A stretch of DNA of 64,000 nucleotides from positions 2,418,001 to 2,482,000 of the forward strand of contig NC_085886.1 in assembly GCF_035222275.1 (NCBI RefSeq), read 5' to 3'. The notes beneath the pieces were generated by a model. The model did no database searches, was not told where the DNA came from, and saw only the letters and a list, made by a program, of their open reading frames with translations. A program made the translations under genes and the position numbers. Of this stretch, positions 55,628 through 64,000 are shown one piece after another (positions within the stretch are counted from its first letter, which is position 1; each line of letters begins with the position of its first letter). This DNA comes from Podospora bellae-mahoneyi. Taxonomy: Eukaryota; Ascomycota; Sordariomycetes; Sordariales; Podosporaceae.

Positions 55628-55723
55628 GGTCCGGTGGTGTAGTGGTTATCACATCGTTCTTATAGTTGAGCTTCAGCAACTCATCATATGCGAGGGTCCC
55701 GGGTTCAACCCCCGGTCGGACCA
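55628..55723 (+). tRNA. intron-containing tRNA, anticodon read as UAU (Ile?), Val-like body
   Basis: The cloverleaf can be folded by hand. The acceptor stem is GGTCCGG with TCGGACC and discriminator A. The D-arm contains AGTGGTTATC. The T-arm is CCGGG-TTCAACC-CCCGG. The anticodon arm is TCGTT / TGCGA around C-T-TAT-A, interrupted by a 23-nt intron (55665-55687) starting directly after position 37, where nuclear tRNA introns lie. Four of five anticodon-stem pairs form; the innermost is T-T. The acceptor and D-arm sequence resembles fungal tRNA-Val, yet the anticodon reads UAU, which is isoleucine. Box A and box B promoter elements are inside. The ORF on the minus strand across it is incidental. 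Confidence 0.8.
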
Positions 55724-57399
55724 ACCCTTTTGCCTCCTTTTTCAAAATGCCATTCGACTAGAGGTCGCCTGCCAATTTTATCATTGTATCCGATCCAATT
55801 TTTCCATGACGAATGTTTGGTTGTCTGGGCCCTTCCGACAAAAGAAATCGAGGGTAGAAAGGCCCGTCATCGGGCACCATTCTTTTCTCGTCCGAGTTTG
55901 CGCCAAAAGATTCTTGACATCTGGGGCACCCCTGAATTTTTGTGCACCACAGAAAAAGAACTGTTCTGTGCTACACAACTTGAAAACCTACCCTACACCG
56001 ACTACCAGCTTCTCTTTTGCCATATGTTCCCATCATGGCATGCCCCAGACGCACGCTCAAACCTCTTCTGCACCACGTGAGAAGACGGCTCAGGTCGAAA
56101 CCACGAGAACAACTGGGCGGGGCGCTGCAACCGAAAAGCGTTGTTTTTCCAGCTGCCGACTTGCAGTTAGGTTGCGTTGAGTCGGTATTGGTTGGGTCAT
56201 CGGGTTATTGGTTGGGTCATCGGGTCGTTCGTTGTCTTTCATCGAACAAATAGAAGGACATTGAGAGTGATGGGTTGGTTCGAATAAGCATGCTCCGCTC
56301 AAAATGCCGTCACCGGCGGATAGGAATCTCCTGCGTAGAATGGCTTTCCCCTGGTTTGCGGAGACTTTCTAGGTGCAAGTCATCTTCTAGTTCATCAGGG
56401 GGGAGAGTGGGGAGCCACAACCATGGCCACGGTAAAATTAGACAACAAAGAGGGGGGGCAGAACACCTAGAAAAAGGGGCCCCTATCAAAACACACACCT
56501 GGCAGACGACACTATGAACACAGAGAATAGAGATCCCGTTGTAGCATTTTCCCCATTTCCTAACGTGGTCTGGGAGAGGTCCTTCAGCAAGTGTTTCCCT
56601 CTCGCCAGCATCCCCCTCTTCATGCCTGCCCCCTACCATGATGTCGCATCTTCATGCACCCCATCCCCCAAGCATGGACAAGCGTGGCCGTAATTCTAGC
56701 TTGTCTGTTTTTGAATGTCTGTGGAGCCACCAAAGGGCAGCGGTCGCTCTTTTGGCTCCATTTCTGTGATTTCATGCCGGGGCTCATTGGTCCAGGTCAG
56801 GGTTCGAACGTTCATCGCGGCGGCACCCATTCCATCCCATCCGATAACCCCCCCCCCCGCCCTCCTCATAGACCCTCTCCCTGCGGTGCGCGCGCGACCA
56901 TCACATCACCAGACTTTGATTATTTTCTCCCTCTTTTTCGTTTTGGGCATCTATCGCTCTTTCTCCTGCTACACAACGTCTTAAACACCGGCTCCGTCAC
57001 CGCTCTCTCGAAAGAAACATACCGACCGACATATAGCTGGATTAATGCTTTAATATCGAATTTTTCACTTACCATCACATCGTCGCGACTGGCCTGCCCG
57101 TTTTTCCCGGAAGCCCCCCTGACCCATATCGACGACGCGCGAAATCAAAGTGTGGTCGCTTAAATGTATTACTGAGAAAAGACGTTAGGGCCCGGATAAC
57201 AAACGACCCCTCAGCGACAAGCTCAACAAATGCACCCGAGTCTCGGGCGAGAAGACATAAAGTGCGTGTTCGAGACCTGAAACCTCACAAAAAGAAAAAA
57301 GGAGGGGTTGAGGTCTGGGAAGAATCTGACCAGTCTTGTCTGTCACTCTCGTTGGATGTTGGGCAGCAGCAGCGTTGACTGGCCAGGGACTTCCCGAAA
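55724..57399. other. intergenic region, leader of the gene at 57400
   Basis: 1.7 kb with no supported gene. The plus frame 55688-56080 begins inside the tRNA and is not credible. A 20-bp direct repeat (ATTGGTTGGGTCATCGGGTT type) occurs twice at 56186-56225. A C run lies near 56850, and the leader is T- and C-rich. Confidence 0.5.
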
Positions 57400-60300
57400 A
57401 TGACATCGGCCACTTCAGGATTCGCTCCTGAGGCGGGCCGTGGGCCCATCCCCACCACAACCACGAACATGGGCGGCATGGCTACAGTGTACAACACAGC
57501 AACTGGGACAGAAAGCAACACTGGCAGTGATGCCAGAGACAACGTCTTGCACGCCCATAGGCAGAGCCACAACTCGTCCAAGCTGCCGGCCTTTCGATTC
57601 GCCGACCTGAAAAGGGATCCCATCGTGCTGCCCTCGCTAATCCACAATAACAACTTGAACCATGCGGACACGGATGAGAATGATAGGGACGACAACAGCA
57701 ACCCCCCTGGCGAAAATCAGCACAACCACCCGGACCTGAACGCGAGCGCACCACCCCAGCAAGCCCAAGCCCACCAAACCCACAGTATCCCTGGTTTGTT
57801 GTCGCGCGAGAACCTCCACCGAATCTCCAGCGCCCACAATCTCTCTTCCGACAAGCCCGTCGTCGCATTTGAAACACCACTGCCAGATGCGCAAAATTCA
57901 AGCTCCAACTCGACACCACAACACCAGCACCGGCACCAGCACCAGCACCAACCCGCCCTTACCAAGACTCGATCGCTAAAGTTTCAATTCGTGCCATCCG
58001 CTGCCACTGCAACTGCGACTGCGACTGCGACCACCATTGCGCCCGCTAACAACAACACTACTACCACCACCTCGACCATCACCACCACCACCACCACCGC
58101 TGCGCCTGCGCCTGCGATTGTGACCTTCACTGCCAATTCCACCGACCCATCCGCCGCCGGCACCAAGCGCCCAGCGTCATTTTCCGACACTCCCAGACCG
58201 GTCGCCAGCCTGTATGCGAACAAGGCATCGCAGCTGTCCTGCATCGCGACACCTGTCACCAAACGGCGATTGACTGCCTCCGCTGCCGTGCAGGAAACAC
58301 CCTCCTCTGTGCCCCGCCCGTCTCCGAGTCTCACGCGTCTGCGGCCGACCGAGTCTGGCGACAGTAACCAGACCGCCGTGCCCGAGAGCACTACCAAGGA
58401 GTGGGCGCAAGGTCAGCGGGACTTGTTGCTGCCCAAAGAAGGCGACGACCCAGAGGAGCCCGAAAGGAAGAAGCCGCGCCCTCCCTCGTCTTACAAACTA
58501 CCGGCTTCCACCGCCGGCAGCACTGCCAGTGGACGCGCCGCTGTCCCTCCACTCCGAGGTTACCGGTCTTCGATATTCAGAAAGAGTGTGGTGATCGACA
58601 TGCGCGATCGTCGGGTGGCCGAAACCGCATACGGCCAGGAATCCAACTCGAACCAGCGCGACAAGACTCTTCGTGCCCTTGAGGGCCGCACAGATGACCA
58701 ATTTTCCGGTCTATCATCACAAGAAACCGGCGACATGACGACCACAACAGACAATGACAACACGGCTGATCTCTTTCTGAGAATCGCCAGCGAGACATCC
58801 ACACGAAAAGTGCCAGAGTTCAAGGGAAAGGTGGAGGACCCAAGTGCGGTGCCTGTAAGTGGCTTGCAATTAATTGACTTTATATAATGCCATCGGCGGA
58901 TTCTCCCCGACGCTTGTATCTCGGAGGTCGCGTGGGTAAACACAGCTAAGGCAAACGGGCTAACCGTGTTATCAGTCCCGCATCACCCGCATTTCGCACC
59001 GCAGGCCGCTCTCTACTGCCATCGCAACCTTCCAGGCCAATTCCCCACCCCAGCTTGCTCGTCGTCTTTCCGACCAGCGTGAAACGACTAGATCCCGCCA
59101 GCGGGCAGAGAGCAACACAGCACAGCAAATGACGAGGGAACTGGCCTACCGGACGAGCGCTCGAGATAAACTCAACCCCATAATGACCTCCACCACCACC
59201 ACCACCACCATCACCGCTACCGAAGACCCTTCCCCTCGCACTGTGTCGATTCGCACACCACTGAAGCCCTCGGCCATCACCACCCCGAGATCGATTCAGT
59301 TCCAGGACACTCTCTCGGAAAGCGCTTCGGCCTACCAGCGACGAAGGCAATCGCTCACTGCTAACAACGAGAACCAACCGTCCAGCGCTCGGGCGCCCCA
59401 GTATAGGAGCTCTAACCTCGCCCAGTCGCGAATATATCACTCGTCTCCCTTGGTGCCGAAACCCATGATTCCCTCCAAGGATGATCCCATTCCGAGCACC
59501 GAAACCAACCAGGGCGTCGAGGGCAACGAGTCCTCCTCGTCGACGGCCGCCCCATCTACAGTGTGGGACGAGCTGGACGACCTGAAATCACGAATTAACC
59601 GGCTCGAACTCACAGGCAAAATGCCCTCGAGCTCTGGTGCTGCCATGTCCAGGAGTTCTGACGAAAACCGCCCCCCGACTGCCACGACGAATGCCACCAC
59701 CATGTCAGCATCCCCCAAGCGCGGCTCCGGTGCTAGCGCCTCGCAGCCAAACGTCAACAGCAGCTTTACCAGTAACACATCATCGAACCGGGGCGAGACT
59801 CAGCCCTTGCTGATCTCTGCTCTCAACAAGACAAAGGGTCTCGTGGGGTCCGAGGCGTTCAGTGCGATGGAATCTGCCGCCAACGATGTTTTGGCTCTCA
59901 CGACAATGCTCGGTACTTCAGGCCAACCGGGGCCTATTTCTAGCGGTGCCAGTGCCATCGGATATGGCAGCAACAATGGTAGCGTTACTGACAGACAATT
60001 ACGACGGAAAGCAGATGGCATCTGCAGGAGCTTGACAGAGCTCTATATTGCTCTTGCTGACGAGCTTTCTCAGAAGCAAAGCACCGGGTCCTCCAATAAG
60101 CGGGAAAGGGAGGAGGATGGGCCGGCGAGCCCGACGTCAGCGAGGAGACCGGTGGTCCTAAACACCGTTGCTGCTGCGGCTTCCAGGAGGCAAAGTGCCG
60201 CGGCGGATGCCGTCACACCACTCCCACCGAAGAGCCCGAGGGCACCGACAAGCCTGGAGGTCAAGAGGCAAAGCATACTTGCCGCTGCTTCTGCCCCATC

Positions 60301-61120
60301 AGCACCCTCTGCTGCTAGCCAGAGGTACGCCGCTGTACCTGGCACGCCTGTGGACTCTGCCGGTGCGGGGAGGAAGTCATCCCTTCTCCTCGGCAGGGCA
60401 AGAAGAGCAGGAACGGAAGAGCCGGAGGATTCCGGCCGGCGATCATCGCTTCACCTAAGAACCCGCAGGGCAACAACTGAAGAACCGGAGGATCAGCCCC
60501 AACAACAGCAGCAGCAACAACAACAACAACAACAATCAACCCCTGTCCCGAGAACGGAGGCGGGAAGGAAAACATCACTGCTGCTGAGAACAAGGAAAAC
60601 AATGAACGATGTCGATGATTTGGACGGCGATTCTAGTAGATACCGCACCCCCTCCCGCGCGGTGACAGAAGTGAACTCGTCGTTTCGCTCGTCGGGAGCC
60701 GTCACCGCCTCGACTCCTAGGGAAAACGCGAGGTCGCCGCCTGATCTGCTTGATTTGCCTAGTGCATCGTCGTCTGCGCTCCCGAGAAGGAGGTTGGTCC
60801 CTTCGAGTCTGAACGCGAGGTTGATTGTCCCTGCGGTGAGCAGCGGCTCCGGGCCGACGACGCCGATTCTGAGACGGTATCTGGAGCGGGGGACGCCGAT
60901 GAGGGAGAGCAGCAGCGTGGCGAATGGGGATGCGGCGGATAGGATCATTATTGAGGAGGGGAGGAGGGGGGAGCAGAGGCAGTTTTTGCAGCTTTCGTCG
61001 GGGGGTGGGTTGGGGAGAAGTAATAGTTTGAATAGTAGGAGGAGGGAGGGGAGTGGGATTCCGATGGTGAGGGAGTCGAGGGTTGAGTTGATGCAGGGGA
61101 GGGAGAGGGAGTATAGATGA
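57400..61120 (+). CDS. long low-complexity protein with a short coiled coil
   Basis: Exons 57400-58854 and 58976-61120, separated by a 121-bp intron, give 1199 residues. The splice joins VEDPSAVP to SRITRISHRRPLSTAIATF in frame. No catalytic motif, signal peptide or membrane span is seen. Most of the protein is disordered: Thr/Ala runs coded by ACC/ACT repeats (about 205-250), HQHQ near 175-185 and a poly-Gln run at about 940 coded by CAG/CAA. Two parts look structured. VWDELDDLKSRINRLELTG (about 630-650) is a likely coiled coil. LISALNKTKGLVGSEAFSAMESAANDVLALTTMLG with RQLRRKADGICRSLTELYIALADEL (about 715-800) is a helical domain. This pairing reminds me of widespread fungal proteins without assigned function. 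Repeated (RKSSLLLGRARRAGTEEPED)-like motifs occur around 905-980. Function unknown. Confidence 0.82.
60499..60538 (+). repeat. CAG/CAA run coding poly-glutamine
   Basis: About thirteen Gln codons, first mostly CAG then CAA. Mixed codons make it more stable than a pure CAG tract. It is flanked by near-copies of a GRKSSLLL/GRKTSLLL repeat in the protein. Confidence 0.9.
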
Positions 61121-64000
61121 GGGAAGGGGGGGAGGGGGTTTTTCTTGTTGGGTTGTGGATGATGACGGTTTATGACCTTGTTTCTGGGTTTTCACGGCTT
61201 GGAGTTTTTCTTTCTAATTTTTTTTCTGACCGGACAATGATGATTACAGAGAGTGTTATTGTTGGATGGGAAAGGGGGATGGGGGCGTTTGTTTGCTTTG
61301 TAGGGGGGAGTTGTTGCAAAAGGAAGGGAGGGGAAATGCATTCCGTGAAAGAGGAGGGTGGAAAAGCAGTTTTTTTTTTTTTTTTCCTACTGTGAGCCCT
61401 GTTTTTGTTCGGGCGGCGGCATGGATTGCATTATGCATGATTTATACACATTTTTATTTTGGGGTTGAGGGGGATGAATGAAGTTGGATGAAGATGGGTT
61501 TTCTTGTCATGACAGAATTTCATGATGAAGAATCGGGAGGAGGTGGAAGTTTGCGGTTTTTATTTTATTTTATGTTGAAAGAGGGCCGGGGGAGGGGGCG
61601 ATGGAGATGATTCCAGCGGGAAGGAGGGGGGTTTTCTTCTTTGAAGTGTAGGTGTTGGATCAGCATATCTCACTGCAGTCTTCTTTAAAGGACTGTTCTT
61701 ACCCTATGAGGTTTTCCATGATGAGATGGGGGTTTTCAGGTTTTTTCTTCTTTCGGATTGAGAAGAGGTTGTCATGACTCTCCTATCCAGTGTTGTTGTT
61801 ATTATTTTTTTGTTGTTTCTTTCTGGGTAACAAGGATAGGAAATCCAACCCATTCAAGGGGGCTAGGGGGGATTATATCCGGATAATTGGAAGGTTGGTT
61901 GGGATAAGCGGTTGGTGCGTTTGTTTTTTTGTCTTTCTACAAGGAGATGAAACACATCATCGAACATTAGGGGGAGTGTTGATGGGATGGAGAAAAATGG
62001 AATAAGGAATCACCTAGGAACTGGAATATGGGGTTATGGATTAAGGACAAATGGGATTAAGGATTTAAGGGAAGGGGGGGCAATAATGGGATGGGAAATA
62101 TGTTTTTGACGAGCGTTGGTTTTTGCCGTTCTTGAGGAGGTTTTGGGGGGAGGGGTTGTATATATCTTATGTGAGAGAGAAGAATATAACCTATCAGTGG
62201 TATGGATATCTATTGGTGAGGCGTGAAACCAACTAACTGTAAATCGACTTCACTGTCGGTATCAAGATAGGCCGAGCAGTCTTGGTCGGAAAGATCAAGT
62301 TTTGCTTAGAGTCTAAACGCTGTTTGTGTCAAGCATTTAAACCCTCTTTGGGACTTTGACTTGTGTTGTACTCCTTTGATTCTTTTTCCTTGACCATTGC
62401 CGTCCTCATCACCACCTGGAACTTCCCATCGCGAGTTCTCACAACGGCCACTGACGACAACAATAACAAGAGGAGCACCCTCGGCGACCTTCTCTGGTTT
62501 TTTGAGATAATACTGTGAGATCTCGGCGAGAAACATCCCCCTCACGGGCAGAGGCGGACGAACACGAGCAATCAAAGGAAAAGGAAGCAGAATGCGAAGA
62601 GGAGAGAACTTGGATGGTTTGCAGCCGCTGTCATGTGGCGTTTGAGAAACTGCTCCTGTGATATCTGCCGACCTAAGCAGACGTCTGCCGCCTCTTCTGG
62701 GTCAAGTTCGGGGTGGTGGGTGAGTCAATTCTGGCGGTACTTGACCACATTTGAGGAGCGTCCAAAGGCGAGGGCGGTTTGCCGGTGGTATCATCCTGCT
62801 ATGTTTGTATCATTTTCTGTGAATGTCCAAGGCAGGTAAGGTAGGTGTTGACAGCATCGGATTCTGAGGAGGATTGACCACGATTGGTGACCCTTATCAA
62901 GGACAATCTGGCCCCGGGTATGGAGCTTTAGCATGGAGCATGTTCACGAGGAGGATCTGCAGCCTGTCGTCTGGAACTGCTGCTGGCGATGGAGGCGCGG
63001 GTGGCGGCTTGAGGACACTGGTTGGGAGGTTGTTTTTGGGCCGGGGTACTTTCATGGATGTATGTGCTGTGGGGGGGGAGCACACTGTGGAGAATAACTC
63101 CCAATGTGCTATCGTTTTTGCTTTACGTATCCGGACATTCTACCCGAGTTTGGAGCGTGGCGTCGGGCTGGCGTGGGTCAGAGTAAAATTTGGAGAAGTC
63201 GTGACTTGGGCTGGACATCAATATCGATAAAATGTTTACCAATTGCCCGCGGTCACCAGTTTCGCCCAATGTTCCATCAATGCCAGAGCTGAGGCGTTGA
63301 GAGGAGGTTGCTTCAGAAATTTTTTGACCATCCACATTTTGTTTCCGAGCAGAGACGTCGAGAGTGTGCTACTCTGGGCTTTAACAGTCCAACATGAACT
63401 CCAAAGACTCGACAAGGGACAGCGACTGTCCAACAGATAGTGATGGCTCTATCTTCGGCCCTTTGATAGGGTCCATATGGGTACCAGGACCTTACCTATC
63501 CCACTACATTCTTGCACCGCCAAATAGAAGAACAACCCAACAGGAAGAAGAAGGAACGGACTGAGAATACCGAGGAAGGGGAGAAGCAACCAACTGGCGA
63601 GCAGCAATACCCGGAGTGGACGTGGTTCAAGTGTGGCCTCTGTTGAAAAGAAACTATACTTCTTTCAAGGTCAGGCATACCCCAATGCCGATTTCCTGGA
63701 GTATCACCTCCGAGGCCGATCGCGTATGTCTTCTATCTTCTATTTGAAGTGAACTCACCTAGTTACTAAATTGGTCCCAGATAAACGCGGGTCGCTGTGG
63801 TATATTTGTTATGGGTCAACAGATTCGGTGGCCCACGCTCCCTTTTTTTTTTTTTTTTTTTCTTCCACTTCGACTTCCAAGTCGTGGAAAGGCGTTGCGG
63901 TTACGAGAATGGGGGGACTTTTGCACTGGCAAAGATTTCAGAATGTTCTTGATAGCAGAATCCCATGGTGTTTGAAAGCTCCATCAAGCCAAACTGTCAA
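61121..64000. other. gene-poor right end with possible gene fragments
   Basis: 61.1-62.3 kb is G- and T-rich 3' flank with poly(T) runs (about 61370-61386). Coding-like pieces appear on the plus strand at about 62535-62670 (an acidic stretch ending ERTWMVCSRCHVAF), 63500-63655 (EEGEKQPTGEQQYPEWTWF then KCGLC) and 63640-63840 (KKLYFFQGQAYPNADFLEYH, joining across a canonical-looking intron, 63724-63779, to HKRGSLWYICYGS). They are in different frames and no start is clear. They may be a multi-exon gene continuing beyond the window or a relic. A 20-base T run lies at about 63845-63862. Confidence 0.35.

Noticed and set aside
55688-56080. 130-codon plus frame beginning inside the tRNA
   Set aside because: Its start codon lies in the tRNA intron/anticodon region, so it is unlikely to be a translated start, and no domain is seen.
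1-64000. CRISPR arrays, prokaryotic operons or integrated phage
   Set aside because: The window is clearly eukaryotic. No spaced direct repeats, ribosome-binding sites or phage genes were seen.

Overview
The window is nuclear DNA of a filamentous ascomycete, most likely a Sordariomycete of the Sordariales type. The grounds are short GT..AG introns of about 45-160 bp with CTAAC/CTGAC-like branch sites, GC-rich third codon positions, very long gene-free leaders in front of regulatory genes, and a gene set that only fits such a fungus (DUF1996, Rua1-type regulator, WOPR/Gti1-Pac2 regulator, Ste3-type receptor). Genus and species cannot be read from the sequence. Exon junctions were worked out by hand from reading frame, splice signals and remembered family motifs, not from alignments.

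Layout. 1-838: 3' part of a DUF1996 protein. 1.6-3.7 kb: intronless phosphoinositide-specific phospholipase C. 4.0-5.1 kb (-): conserved-looking protein of unknown function. 6.6-9.0 kb (-): INO80 subunit Arp8, divergent from a small proline-rich protein at 9.9-10.5 kb. 10.5-16.6 kb: about 6 kb with no convincing gene, then a Rua1-type transcription regulator with leader introns and a 17-nt first coding exon. 18.9-22.7 kb: gene-free with CT and CCATC microsatellites. 22.7-25.3 kb: PHD-finger protein. 26.5-30.1 kb: ten-exon tyrosyl-DNA phosphodiesterase TDP1 containing one 824-bp intron. 30.1-34.8 kb: gene-poor, with a minisatellite, a palindrome and coding-like fragments that may be a gene relic. 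34.8-36.4 kb: WOPR-family regulator. 38.0-43.0 kb: three mitochondrial genes, cardiolipin synthase (+), MTO1/GidA (-) and Rim1-type SSB (-). 44.1-46.0 kb: Ste3/PRE-1 pheromone receptor. 47.5-48.5 kb: tRNA 2'-phosphotransferase TPT1, convergent with a large dual-specificity phosphatase at 49.1-52.0 kb (-). 52-57.4 kb: gene-poor, with one intron-containing tRNA. 57.4-61.1 kb: long low-complexity protein with a short coiled coil. 61.1-64.0 kb: no confident gene; fragments near the right edge may be part of one.

The genes do not form one pathway. The themes are signalling (PLC, pheromone receptor, MAPK-type phosphatase), chromatin and transcription (Arp8, PHD, Rua1-like, WOPR), DNA and tRNA repair or processing (TDP1, TPT1, MTO1) and a run of mitochondrial genes. 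I found no clear new system. The best leads are a SIM-UIM-SIM arrangement at the N-terminus of TDP1, arrays of SPGF and docking-like repeats in the phosphatase tail, a PLC whose catalytic X domain is split by a long insertion, a possible mitochondrial isoform of TPT1, and a tRNA with a Val-like body but an apparent UAU anticodon.
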